Under the pieces are notes generated by a model. The model ran no database searches. It worked only from the letters and a program-made list of their open reading frames with translations, and was not told the origin of the DNA. From NCBI RefSeq assembly GCF_003148805.1, contig NZ_QGGX01000018.1, forward strand, positions 39,500 through 103,499: a DNA stretch of 64,000 nt. Direction: 5' to 3'. This stretch comes from Aminobacter sp. AP02 (GTDB taxonomy: Bacteria; Pseudomonadota; Alphaproteobacteria; Rhizobiales; Rhizobiaceae). Shown one piece after another: positions 14,647 to 22,689 of the stretch. Every line of letters begins with the position of its first letter. Position 1 is the stretch's first letter. The position numbers were made by a program, and so were the translations under genes.

Positions 14647-15369
14647 ATGGCTGGAAGATCGGTCGTAGCACTTGTCGCCATAGCGGAGGTCATATCCTCC
14701 GACCTCATCGATCATCTCGACCGGCGCGGCCATTACGTGCGCGCGGCCAAACGGTTGTGGGAAGCCGAGTCGCTGCTTTCCGCCAAAGGCATAGATGTGG
14801 TGGTGGTCGGTGACGGGGTGACGCCGGCCGAAGGGCGCGACCTGTTGCGCAGGTTCGGTGGAGACAGCGGGCCGGACTTCGTGTTGATCTGCCGCTCGGG
14901 CGAGCTTGTCGACAAGGTGCTGGCGCTGGAACTGGGCGCCGCCGATGTCGTGGAGAGCCCTCTCAACGTGCGGGAACTCGCCGCGCGCATTGGCGGCCTC
15001 CTCGCTCGCCGGGGACGCGGCACGCAGGAATTGGTTGTGCTGGAGAACTCGACCGTTGATTTGCGCTCGGCGCTGGTGATGCATCGTTCGGGCGAGGAGG
15101 AGCAGCTTTCGCCCGGTCAGATCGCGCTGCTCAAGCTGTTTCTGTCGAAACCCCAACGAGTGCTGACGCGCGACGACATCATGGCGGCGGCGCCAGCCGA
15201 AAGTGCCGACGCATTCGACCGCTCCATCGACTCGCGCATCGTACGCCTTCGGCGCAAGCTGGACACCGAAAGCATCACGACGATCCGCGGATCGGGCTAC
15301 CGTTTCGATCCACCGACAAAAACAGCCGGCCGTGAGGCCGGCATTGCTCCAACCGAAAATCAGGACTGA
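14647..15369 (+). CDS. OmpR-like regulator with degenerate receiver
   Basis: 240 residues. The C-terminal half (about 130-230) is a good OmpR winged helix (RSIDSRIVRLRRKLD, TTIRGSGYRF). The N-terminal half folds like a receiver in pattern but lacks its chemistry: the acidic pair after strand 1 is absent (VVALVAIAEV), the phospho-acceptor site in DVVVVGDG is Gly55 with an Asp one residue off, and the conserved Lys is Ser104 (VVESPLNVRE). It is therefore probably a phosphorylation-independent regulator. AGGTGA sits just before ATG 14647. It is divergent from the OmpR/hybrid-kinase operon, 199 bp away, but no link is shown. Confidence 0.82.
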   Translation: MAGRSVVALVAIAEVISSDLIDHLDRRGHYVRAAKRLWEAESLLSAKGIDVVVVGDGVTPAEGRDLLRRFGGDSGPDFVLICRSGELVDKVLALELGAADVVESPLNVRELAARIGGLLARRGRGTQELVVLENSTVDLRSALVMHRSGEEEQLSPGQIALLKLFLSKPQRVLTRDDIMAAAPAESADAFDRSIDSRIVRLRRKLDTESITTIRGSGYRFDPPTKTAGREAGIAPTENQD

Positions 15370-15391
15370 TCTCTCACGGGCGCCCAAGATT

Positions 15392-15556
15392 TCAGCGCGC
15401 CGACGCGGCAACAGCCGGCGTGGCGGTCTCGACGATGGAAACTGTTTGAGCGTTTGCCCTGTCCTTGAGAAGCACGGTTGCCAGGCCGGCAAAGCCAAGC
15501 AGCCCCTGGGCATAAAGCAGTGCCGAAAGCACTGATGCTGCGACATTTCTTTTCAT
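15392..15556 (-). CDS. small hypothetical secreted or membrane protein
   Basis: 54 residues from ATG 15556: a signal-like N-terminus (MKRNVAASVLSALLYAQGLLGFAGLA) and a polar tail (VSIVETATPAVAASAR). An in-frame ATG at 15583 would add nine residues. AGGG lies about 9 bp before 15556. Convergent with the receiver-degenerate regulator. No family recognised. Confidence 0.45.
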   Translation of the reverse strand: MKRNVAASVLSALLYAQGLLGFAGLATVLLKDRANAQTVSIVETATPAVAASAR

Positions 15557-16209
15557 CGACGTCGGCCCTGTTTCCGTTCCCATGGATTTGACTAACCAGC
15601 CACCGAGATACCCGCGCCGCCTGACCTGCCGTGGACGGCGCGGGTACTCTGTCCTCGCTGCGAAAGACGCGCGAGGTTTCTGTTCACCGCCGCCCGGCAT
15701 CAAGCCGGGCACCCACGCCCATGGGCCCGGCGGATGCGCAGAGTTGCGACGAACAATGCTGCTGAGAAATGGGGGGCAGCGCGGGCTGCCGGGCCATGTC
15801 CTGCGCCGGCAAGAATTCCATAGCCATCGCGTTACCGGGGTCGGCCAGGATGCCAATTCCCGCCAGGACCGCCGTAGCGACCCCCACCCGCAGGAACCAT
15901 CTTGCTGCCAACCGTATCGCGCCCATCCAGCTTTTGAATTGTCCGTTTCGTCGCGCTGAATGTGCAGCGTGGCTGTATCGGGAAGATGCCGCCGGACGCG
16001 CTTTAGTGCTTCGAAATGTTTCAGGATTGTTGCGATGGCCACGCCCCTGACGTGTCCTCGCAGGCGGGGCCCGTTCATGCGAAACAGCTTTGCGGAAACG
16101 TATATGAAACACAAAAGATAATTAAACGAAATAATTGCGAAACATACGAATGGCAAAAGGCGTGCATTCCGAAACGCATTTTGCCGGCGCGGCCGGCCGA
16201 GGGGACACT
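15557..16209. other. gene-poor interval
   Basis: 653 bp in which the only candidate is the weak secreted-protein frame at 15684-15926. The last 130 bp before the L,D-transpeptidase are AT-rich (aattaaacgaaataattgcg) and probably hold its promoter, but I cannot place boxes with confidence. Confidence 0.4.
15684..15926 (-). CDS. possible small secreted protein
   Basis: 80 codons from ATG 15926. It encodes a plausible signal peptide (LRVGVATAVLAGIGILADPGNAMA) and a tail with two Cys (QQHCSSQLCAS). Ribosome site weak and no family recognised; it may be a chance frame. Confidence 0.28.
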   Translation of the reverse strand: MGAIRLAARWFLRVGVATAVLAGIGILADPGNAMAMEFLPAQDMARQPALPPISQQHCSSQLCASAGPMGVGARLDAGRR

Positions 16210-16668
16210 ATGAAAAGCGGGTTCAAGGGAATGCTGATCAATGTTGCTGCCACTGCCATGACCGGCGCCGCCTTGTTGCTGGCGGCTGGAGGCAGCGCCG
16301 ATGCGGCGAGCAAGATCGTTGCCAAGATATCGCTCGGCGAACAGCGAATGCGCATCCTGATCGACGGCCGCACGACCTATGTTTGGAAGGTCTCCACCGC
16401 AGGCAGGGGGTATGTCACGCCGAGGGGTGCGTACAAGCCGACGCGTATGCATGAGATGTGGTATTCCAAGAAGTATGACAACGCGCCGATGCCGCATTCG
16501 GTATTCTTCAACGGCGGCTATGCTGTTCATGCCACTAACCATATCAGCCGGCTCGGCCGGCCGGCTTCGCATGGTTGCGTTCGCCTGCATCCGGACAATG
16601 CAGCCAACTTCTACGAACTGGTCCGGGCCTATGGCCCGTCGAACACCAGCATCGTCATCGTCAAATAA
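16210..16668 (+). CDS. L,D-transpeptidase (YkuD domain)
   Basis: 152 residues. A signal peptide or anchor (about 1-33) precedes a YkuD domain with the catalytic signature SHGCVRL (His121, Cys123) and the upstream His in YAVHATN. Such enzymes make 3-3 peptidoglycan cross-links or attach proteins to peptidoglycan in the periplasm. There is no LysM or other targeting domain. ATG 16210 is preceded by GAGGGGACACT. A terminator follows at 16707, so it is monocistronic. Confidence 0.9.
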   Translation: MKSGFKGMLINVAATAMTGAALLLAAGGSADAASKIVAKISLGEQRMRILIDGRTTYVWKVSTAGRGYVTPRGAYKPTRMHEMWYSKKYDNAPMPHSVFFNGGYAVHATNHISRLGRPASHGCVRLHPDNAANFYELVRAYGPSNTSIVIVK

Positions 16669-16706
16669 GCGCTAGCGCTGGCACGCCAAAGTTGCTCCTA
16701 CCTGCA

Positions 16707-16754
16707 CCCGCCCAAGGCCAGCGAAGGCTGATCCTGGGCGGGAACAGCTTTTTT
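16707..16754 (+). terminator. intrinsic terminator after the L,D-transpeptidase
   Basis: Stem CCCGCCCAAGG / CCTGGGCGGG (one bulge), loop of 15 nt, then AACAGC and a six-T run at 16749-16754. Confidence 0.7.
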
Positions 16755-16772
16755 CCACGTCGGCTGGCGGAT

Positions 16773-16788
16773 TTGCACGGCAGTGCAC
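16773..16788. promoter_or_regulatory. operator 1 of the LacI-type palindrome (one mismatch)
   Basis: TTGCAC-ggca-GTGCAC, one base off the TTGCAC-N4-GTGCAA palindrome; 91 bp upstream of operator 2. Confidence 0.55.
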
Positions 16789-16863
16789 AAAATCCCACAA
16801 TCTGCTTTTATTGCGGTGCAATTTCCTGCAATAGGCCCAGAAAATATGGGGATGCAATACATT

Positions 16864-16879
16864 TTGCACGCCTGTGCAA
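16864..16879. promoter_or_regulatory. operator 2 of the LacI-type palindrome (perfect)
   Basis: TTGCAC-gcct-GTGCAA, flanked by TT and AA, so the palindrome extends to 20 bp. It lies 19 bp before a TTGACA box (16898-16903), where a bound repressor would block transcription of the transporter operon. The same 16-mer recurs at 24471 and 28786. Confidence 0.65.
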
Positions 16880-16897
16880 AAATTTGCGGAATCTGGA

Positions 16898-16926
16898 TTG
16901 ACACGAACGTACCGGCGATGGAATGA
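16898..16926 (+). promoter_or_regulatory. candidate promoter of the transporter operon
   Basis: Perfect -35 TTGACA (16898-16903), 17-bp spacer, weak -10 GAATGA (16921-16926). The -10 is poor, so this is tentative. Confidence 0.35.
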
Positions 16927-17065
16927 ATATGCCAACAGGTACGGGAATGTACCGCACCGCCCGGAGGAGGGCGGTGGCGCTGCAAGCGGGATAGCAACGA
17001 GTGGGCCGTGCGGCGAAGCGCGCTTGGCCAGCCATCAGCTTCGAGCGCCCAAGGGAGGAGGGTTC

Positions 17066-17164
17066 ATGTTCGTGCCATTGCATGAAAACCGTACCGCGCA
17101 TCTGCAGATGGGCGCGCGTGGCGTCGTCCCGGCCGGCCGGTATGAGCGGGGCTACGCCTCGTGA
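17066..17164 (+). CDS. possible leader peptide coupled to the permease gene
   Basis: 32 codons from ATG 17066 to TGA 17162-17164, preceded by the strongest ribosome site in the area (AAGGGAGGAGGG, 3 bp before ATG). Its stop overlaps the permease GTG start (GTGA), the arrangement of translational coupling. The peptide (begins MFVPLHENRTAHLQMG) has no recognisable motif and no regulatory codon run. It may serve only to bring ribosomes to the permease start, which has a poor ribosome site of its own. Confidence 0.5.
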   Translation: MFVPLHENRTAHLQMGARGVVPAGRYERGYAS

Positions 17165-19026
17165 GCGGTTCATCGTCCCAGACATCCGCCAAGGCGGCAG
17201 CGATGCGCCCCCTGAAGGGTTCGCTTGCGGCGCCGACGCGCGGCCAGCGGTTGCGCTACCGGCTGAAGGTCGCGCTCCGCGAGCCCACGACCACCATCGG
17301 TTTCCTTGCCGCGGCACTGTTTGCCTATCTCATCGTCGTGCCGATCATCTCGATGCTGTCGGACGCCGCGCGCGTCCAGTTCGGCGACGAACGCCGCATC
17401 AAGCAGGATGTCGGCGAACTAACCTGGTACTACATCGAGCGCGTGTTCACCTCGCGGGTATCACGTGACCTGTTCTGGGAGCCACTGGTCAATACGTTGA
17501 GCGTGGCCGTCGGTGCCATCGCGCTTTCCATGCTGGTGGGTGGCACGCTCGCCTGGCTGCTCAGCCGAACCGACATGTTTGGCCGTCGGTGGTTCTCGAC
17601 CGCGCTGATCGTGCCTTACATGCTGCCGGCCTGGACCTTCGCGCTGGCCTGGACGACGCTGTTCAAGAACCGCACCGTCGGTGGCCAACCCGGCTGGATG
17701 GAGTCGCTCGGCTTCTCGCCGCCTGACTGGCTGTCTTATGGCCAGCTGCCGGTGACGATCATCCTGGCGCTGCACTACTCGCCCTTTGTCATCCTGTTGT
17801 TCGGCAACGCATTGCGTCGCTTCGACTCGCAACTCGAGGACTCGGCTCGCATTCTCGGGGCGAGCCGGCTGACGGTCGCCCGCAAGATCATCATGCCGCT
17901 GATGCGCCCGTCGCTGATCTCGGCGATGGTGCTGATCTTCGCCAAATGCCTCGGCGAGTTCGGCGTGCCTTACGTGCTTGGCTTGCCGGTCAATTTCGAC
18001 GTGCTGGCGACTTCGCTCTACCAGAACATCGCCTCGCGCCAGGTTGGGGTGGGTGCCGTGCTCGCCGGCTCGATCATGTTGATCGGCATCATCACCATCA
18101 CCATCGATGCAAAGCTGATGAAAGAAGCGCGCCGCTTCGTCACCATCGGTTCGAAAGGCTCGATGAACAGGCTGAGCCCACTCGGCATCATGCGCCTGCC
18201 GGCAACCGGCTTTGCCGTTCTAATGTTCCTGCTCAGCGTCGGCCTGCCGATCGCGACACTGTTCCTTTCGACGATCATGCGGGTGCCGGCGCAGTTCAAT
18301 CTCGACAATTTCACGCTCGAATACTGGATCGGCACCGACCTCAACACGATTGCCCTGCAGACTGGCATCCTGCTCAGCCCCGACCTGTGGAACGCTGCCT
18401 GGAACAGCTTGCGCATCGTCGGCGTCGCCTCGGTAACCTCTGGTATCCTCGGCCTGCTCGTCGGCTATGTAGTGGTGCGCACGCCGGTCAAGCCGCTTGG
18501 CACCTTCCTTCGCCAGGTGACGTTCCTGCCTTATCTCGTGCCGGGCATCGCCTTCGCCGCAGCCTATCTGTCGCTGTTTGCCGTGCCGCGCGGGCCGATC
18601 CCCGCACTCTACGGCACCACGCTGATCCTGATGCTGGCGCTCATCGCCGACCAGATGCCCTACGCCTCGCGTGCCGGCATCGCGGCCATGATGCAGCTCG
18701 GCAAGGATCCCGAAGAGGCCGCGCAAATCGCCGGTGCCGGCTGGTTCCGCCGCATGACCTCCATCGTCATCCCGATCCAGAAGGGTTCACTGACGACCGG
18801 CATCCTGTTGCCCTTCATTTCCGGCATCAAGGGGCTCAGCCTGTTCGTGGTGCTGGCTGTGCCCTCGACCGACGTGCTGACCACCTATTCGCTGCGCCTG
18901 GTCGACTACCACTACACCCAGGCCGCCAACGCGGTGGTGCTGATCATCGCCGGCCTCGCCTATTTCGGCGCGCTGCTCGGACAGAAGCTGACCAAAACCA
19001 ATCTCGCCCAAGGACTGGGGAACTGA
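17161..19026 (+). CDS. ABC importer permease, fused two-domain (ThiP/FbpB/AfuB class)
   Basis: 621 residues with about 12 transmembrane helices and two EAA-type loops (LEDSARILGASRLTVARKIIMP in the first half, EEAAQIAGAGWFRRMTSIVIP in the second), so both membrane halves of the importer are on one chain. This layout is typical of Fe(III), thiamine, 2-aminoethylphosphonate and hexose-phosphate importers. It starts at GTG 17161, overlapping the leader frame; ATG 17203 is an alternative. It is the first large gene of an operon with an ATPase and two binding proteins, and the downstream phosphatases argue for a phosphorylated substrate rather than iron. Confidence 0.9.
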   Translation: MSGSSSQTSAKAAAMRPLKGSLAAPTRGQRLRYRLKVALREPTTTIGFLAAALFAYLIVVPIISMLSDAARVQFGDERRIKQDVGELTWYYIERVFTSRVSRDLFWEPLVNTLSVAVGAIALSMLVGGTLAWLLSRTDMFGRRWFSTALIVPYMLPAWTFALAWTTLFKNRTVGGQPGWMESLGFSPPDWLSYGQLPVTIILALHYSPFVILLFGNALRRFDSQLEDSARILGASRLTVARKIIMPLMRPSLISAMVLIFAKCLGEFGVPYVLGLPVNFDVLATSLYQNIASRQVGVGAVLAGSIMLIGIITITIDAKLMKEARRFVTIGSKGSMNRLSPLGIMRLPATGFAVLMFLLSVGLPIATLFLSTIMRVPAQFNLDNFTLEYWIGTDLNTIALQTGILLSPDLWNAAWNSLRIVGVASVTSGILGLLVGYVVVRTPVKPLGTFLRQVTFLPYLVPGIAFAAAYLSLFAVPRGPIPALYGTTLILMLALIADQMPYASRAGIAAMMQLGKDPEEAAQIAGAGWFRRMTSIVIPIQKGSLTTGILLPFISGIKGLSLFVVLAVPSTDVLTTYSLRLVDYHYTQAANAVVLIIAGLAYFGALLGQKLTKTNLAQGLGN

Positions 19027-19027
19027 C

Positions 19028-20158
19028 ATGCCGAAAATCAACCTGCGCGGCGTCGAGAAGAACTATGGGGCCAATGCCGCCAATGCGGTGGCCGACCTCG
19101 ACCTCGAAATCGGCGACGGCGAGTTCATGTGCCTTCTCGGCCCCTCGGGCTGCGGCAAGACAACGACGCTACGCATGATCGCCGGGCTGGAGCATCTGAC
19201 CGCCGGCGAGATCAGGGTCGGGCCGCGCGTCGTCGACTCCGTGGTCGAAGGCGTGTTCGTCCCGCCGGAAAAGCGCGAGATGGGGCTGGTATTCCAAAGC
19301 TATGCGCTGTGGCCGCATCTGACCATCGAGCGCAACACCGACTTTGGCCTCCGGCTGCGCAATATGCCCAAGGCCGAGCGCGAACAGCGCGTCGACAAGG
19401 TGATGAAGACCCTCGGCATCGAGAAATATCGCGACCGCTATCCTTCGCAACTGTCGGGTGGGCAGCAACAGCGCGTGGCGCTCGCCCGCATGCTGGCGGT
19501 CAATCCCGAAGTTCTTCTGCTGGACGAACCTCTGTCCAATCTCGATGCGGCGCTTCGGCTCGAGATGCGGGCAGAACTCAAGCGTCTGCATAACGAGTTC
19601 AAGACGACGATCGTGTTCGTTACCCACGACCAGTGGGAGGCGATGACGCTGGCGACCACGATCGCGGTGATGAGCGAGGGACAGCTGCAGCAGGTCGGTA
19701 CGCCCAACGACATCTACGACAGGCCGGCCAACCGCTTCGTTGCGCAATTCGTCGGCAACCCACCGATCAACATCGTGGAACTCGGCAACGCCAAGTCAGA
19801 GATCTCAGCTCGTGCCGGAGCGTTTCTGGGCGAGCGCTATGCGGAACTGCGCGAGGCCGGGTCCATCGGGATCAGGCCGGAGTCGATTCGGTTGGCGAGC
19901 GAAGCAGCCGAAGTGCCGGAGGGCGCATTTTCGGGCCAGGCCGAGGTGACCGGCATCCTGCCGACCGGGGGAAGCTGGATCATCGAGCTGACGCGTGCCG
20001 GCGAGAAGTTGTTCATGACCACACACCAGTCCCCGGAAATCGAGGTGGGCGAGGCCGTGGCCTATTGGGCCAAGCCCAAGGCGCTGCATGTCTTCGACAC
20101 CAAGGGAGACCGTCTCGAAGCTGCCGACCGGCTGCTCAGGCCAGGCAAGATGCATTGA
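19028..20158 (+). CDS. ABC importer ATPase
   Basis: 376 residues. Walker A GPSGCGKTT, Q-loop VFQSYALWPH, signature LSGGQQQRVALARML, Walker B VLLLDEPLSNLDA, switch His in FVTHDQWEAMT. A regulatory/TOBE-like C-terminal domain follows (about 240-376). It begins 1 bp after the permease stop. It supplies energy to the permease encoded just upstream. Confidence 0.93.
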   Translation: MPKINLRGVEKNYGANAANAVADLDLEIGDGEFMCLLGPSGCGKTTTLRMIAGLEHLTAGEIRVGPRVVDSVVEGVFVPPEKREMGLVFQSYALWPHLTIERNTDFGLRLRNMPKAEREQRVDKVMKTLGIEKYRDRYPSQLSGGQQQRVALARMLAVNPEVLLLDEPLSNLDAALRLEMRAELKRLHNEFKTTIVFVTHDQWEAMTLATTIAVMSEGQLQQVGTPNDIYDRPANRFVAQFVGNPPINIVELGNAKSEISARAGAFLGERYAELREAGSIGIRPESIRLASEAAEVPEGAFSGQAEVTGILPTGGSWIIELTRAGEKLFMTTHQSPEIEVGEAVAYWAKPKALHVFDTKGDRLEAADRLLRPGKMH

Positions 20159-20256
20159 AGGAGAGAAAGCGCGCTGCGGGAGGAGCTTCGCGTTTGAAGT
20201 TGATGGGAAATGGTTTGGGCAACGGGAAACAACGTTGCCGACACAGGGAGGAAAGC

Positions 20257-21393
20257 ATGACCGGAATATTCGACACCAGGACGAAAAGGCTTCTGTCGGC
20301 GTCTGCGCTGGCGGTTGCAGCGGGGCTGCTCGCCACCGCCGCGCAGGCCCAGGAAAAGTTCGACCTCAACGCGCTGGTCGAGGCTGCCAAGAAGGAGCCC
20401 CCGATCAACGTCTATTCGAGCACTGGCAAGATTGTGAAGCAGGCCGAGGCCTTCACTGAGAAGTATGGCGTGCAGGCGACCGGCACCAAGGCCAATGCCG
20501 CAGCGCAGCTCGAAATGGTGATCCGCGAAGGCCAGGCCAAGAACGTGCAGGGCGACGTCATCCAGATCAGCGACGTGCCGGCAGGCGTGGCGCAGCTGGT
20601 GCCGCAGGGCTTCGTCGACAGCTGGCTTCCGCCGGATCTCGCCGACAAGATCCCGGCCCAATACCAGAACCCGCTGGTCGTTTCCAACGAGGCCAACGTC
20701 TTTGCTTACAACACCCAGCTCAACCAAAGCTGCCCGGTCAAGAACATCTGGGAGCTGACGGAGGCCAAGTGGAAGGGCAAGGTCGCCATGCAGGACCCGC
20801 TCAACAAGGCGTCCTATGTCGACTGGTTCAACCAGATGGCAACCAACGCCGACGACAAGGTCGCTGCCGCATACAAGGCCCATTTCGGCAAGGATCTGGT
20901 GACCGACGAGTCGGGTGCGACCGCTGCCTGGGTCAAGGCACTGGCCGCCAACGGCCCGCTGCTGACCGACGCCGACGAAGGGGCAGCGCAGGCGGTTGGC
21001 GCGCCGGATCAGAAGGAGCAGTTCGTCGGTCTCGTCAGCTCGGCCAAGTTCCGCAACAACAAGGATGTCGGCTCGAAGCTCGGGCTGTGCGAGGGCCTGC
21101 AGCCTTTCGCCGGCTGGATGTATCCGAGCCTCGGCTTCATCGCCAAGGGCACCGATAGCCCGAATGCCTCGAAGCTGTTCATCCACTATCTTATGACCGA
21201 GGAGGGCATTGCTCCGCAGGCGGCCGACGGCAAGATGTCGACCAATAGCGACGCCAAGCTGCCCGACGACGAGCCTTCCGGCATCGGCAAGGTGCTCGAC
21301 CAGATTTTCCCCTACGATGCCGCGTCCGCCCAGAGCGACTGGGATGCGCGCCAGGATTGGCAGGACCTCTGGCGCGTCAACTACCAGAAATAG
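20257..21393 (+). CDS. periplasmic binding protein 1 (Fe(III)/phospho-sugar class)
   Basis: 378 residues. A signal peptide (about 1-31, ATAAQAQ) precedes a mature type-II binding fold starting FDLNALVEAAKKE. Start ATG 20257 has AGGGAGGAAAGC upstream. It is about two-thirds identical by eye to the next gene product. Both share two Cys (SCPVKNIWEL and KLGLCEGL) that may form a disulfide, and both end in DWDARQDWQDLWR. The paired C-terminal Tyr ligands of ferric-binding proteins are not evident. A perfect stem-loop separates it from the second binding-protein gene. Confidence 0.9.
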   Translation: MTGIFDTRTKRLLSASALAVAAGLLATAAQAQEKFDLNALVEAAKKEPPINVYSSTGKIVKQAEAFTEKYGVQATGTKANAAAQLEMVIREGQAKNVQGDVIQISDVPAGVAQLVPQGFVDSWLPPDLADKIPAQYQNPLVVSNEANVFAYNTQLNQSCPVKNIWELTEAKWKGKVAMQDPLNKASYVDWFNQMATNADDKVAAAYKAHFGKDLVTDESGATAAWVKALAANGPLLTDADEGAAQAVGAPDQKEQFVGLVSSAKFRNNKDVGSKLGLCEGLQPFAGWMYPSLGFIAKGTDSPNASKLFIHYLMTEEGIAPQAADGKMSTNSDAKLPDDEPSGIGKVLDQIFPYDAASAQSDWDARQDWQDLWRVNYQK

Positions 21394-21408
21394 ACACATG
21401 CGACTGCG

Positions 21409-21431
21409 GCGCCCGGCATGATGCCGGGCGC
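21409..21431. other. intergenic stem-loop between tandem binding-protein genes
   Basis: Perfect 11-bp arms GCGCCCGGCAT / ATGCCGGGCGC around a single G, with no T tail. Such structures after binding-protein genes usually stabilise upstream mRNA and lower downstream expression. Confidence 0.65.
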
Positions 21432-21460
21432 GTCTGGCCGGATTTAAACGGGAGGAAACC

Positions 21461-22609
21461 ATGAAACCGGCATTTGACATGAGCAGCAAGACAAACAGGG
21501 CGTTGGCCTCGACCGCGCTGGCTGGCGTGCTTGCGGCAGCGATGTTCGCTATCTCTCCGGCGCGGGCCGAGACCTTCGACCTCAATGCGCTGGTCGAGGC
21601 GGCGAAGAAGGAAGCGCCGATCAATATCTACGACAGCACCGGCAAGATCGTCGAGATGGCCGAGAACTTCACTGCCAAGTACGGGGTGAAGGCGACCGGG
21701 ATCAAGGTGTCGGCAAGCGCGCAGCTCGAGATGATCGTACGCGAAGGACAGGCCAAGAACGTCAAGGGCGACGTGGTGCTGATCACCGACGCGCCGGCCG
21801 GGTTGGCGCAGCTTTTGCCGCAGAAGTTCGTCGAGAGCTATCTGCCGCCTGATATGGCCGACAAGATCCCGGCCAAGTTCCAGAACCCGCTGGCGATCAC
21901 CACCAATGCGGCCGTCTGGGCCTACAACACCGAGGCTTATGACGCATGCCCGGTGAAGAACATCTGGGAGCTGACCGACGCGAAATGGAAGGGCAAGGTC
22001 GCCTTCTACGACCCGTTGTCGAAGGGCACGTACCCGGACTGGTTCAACCAGACAGCGACCCATGACGACGACAAGATGAAGGCTGCATACAAGGCGCATT
22101 TCGGCAAGGACATCGACGTTGGCGAAGACAGCGCCACGGCCGCCTGGGTGAAGAGTTTTGCCGGCAACTCGCCGCTGCTTGCCGACGCCGACGATGCGAT
22201 CTCGGAAGCAGTCGGCGCTCCCGGACAGAAAGAGCCGTTCTTCGGATTGATGAGCTCGGCCAAGTTCCGCGACAATGCCGACAAGGGCTTCAAGCTCGGC
22301 CTGTGCGAGGGGCTCGAGCCATGGCCGGGCTGGACCTATGTGAAGCTCGGGCTGATTGCCACCGGCACCAAGAGCCCGAACGCGGCCAAGCTGTTCATCC
22401 ACTACATCCTGACCGACGAGGGCATTGCGCCCCAGGTGAAGGACGGCAAGCTGCCGACCAACCCCGATATAGGCCTGCCCGCCGACGAGCCATCGGGCAT
22501 CGGCAAGGTGCTCGACAAGCTGCAGCAATACGACGCCTCGACGGCGCTCGAGGACTGGGACGCTCGCCAGGATTGGCAGGACCTCTGGCGCGTCGCCTAC
22601 AAGAAATAG
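21461..22609 (+). CDS. periplasmic binding protein 2, tandem paralogue
   Basis: 382 residues. Signal peptide about 1-36 (ISPARA), mature start ETFDLNALVEAAKKE. Strongly similar to binding protein 1 over its whole length, including the two Cys and the DWDARQDWQDLWR tail, but different at many positions in the middle, where ligand contacts are expected. GGGAGGAAACC precedes ATG 21461. Two binding proteins for one permease/ATPase suggests a widened substrate range. It is followed by a true terminator. Confidence 0.9.
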   Translation: MKPAFDMSSKTNRALASTALAGVLAAAMFAISPARAETFDLNALVEAAKKEAPINIYDSTGKIVEMAENFTAKYGVKATGIKVSASAQLEMIVREGQAKNVKGDVVLITDAPAGLAQLLPQKFVESYLPPDMADKIPAKFQNPLAITTNAAVWAYNTEAYDACPVKNIWELTDAKWKGKVAFYDPLSKGTYPDWFNQTATHDDDKMKAAYKAHFGKDIDVGEDSATAAWVKSFAGNSPLLADADDAISEAVGAPGQKEPFFGLMSSAKFRDNADKGFKLGLCEGLEPWPGWTYVKLGLIATGTKSPNAAKLFIHYILTDEGIAPQVKDGKLPTNPDIGLPADEPSGIGKVLDKLQQYDASTALEDWDARQDWQDLWRVAYKK

Positions 22610-22624
22610 CTTTCCGGTGGACTG

Positions 22625-22662
22625 GGGCGGAGCCCTTCTCCTTCGGCTCCGCCCGCTTTTTT
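22625..22662 (+). terminator. intrinsic terminator after the transporter genes
   Basis: Stem GGGCGGAGCC / GGCTCCGCCC with a 10-nt loop, then GC and a six-T run. It should cut expression of the downstream phosphatases relative to the transporter, since no promoter is obvious between it and ATG 22690. Confidence 0.85.
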
Positions 22663-22689
22663 CACCGGTTCGAATTGGAGATTGTTTGG

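Noticed and set aside
20062..22528. Long minus-strand frames (520 and 383 codons) opposite the two binding-protein genes
   Set aside because: Mirror-image frames in high-GC coding sequence; the plus-strand genes have signal peptides, ribosome sites and family motifs.
17161..22609. Considered as a ferric-iron uptake operon
   Set aside because: The family label is possible, but no Fur/RirA/Irr-like site or siderophore gene is visible, C-terminal Tyr ligands are not evident, and the co-operonic genes are phosphatases.
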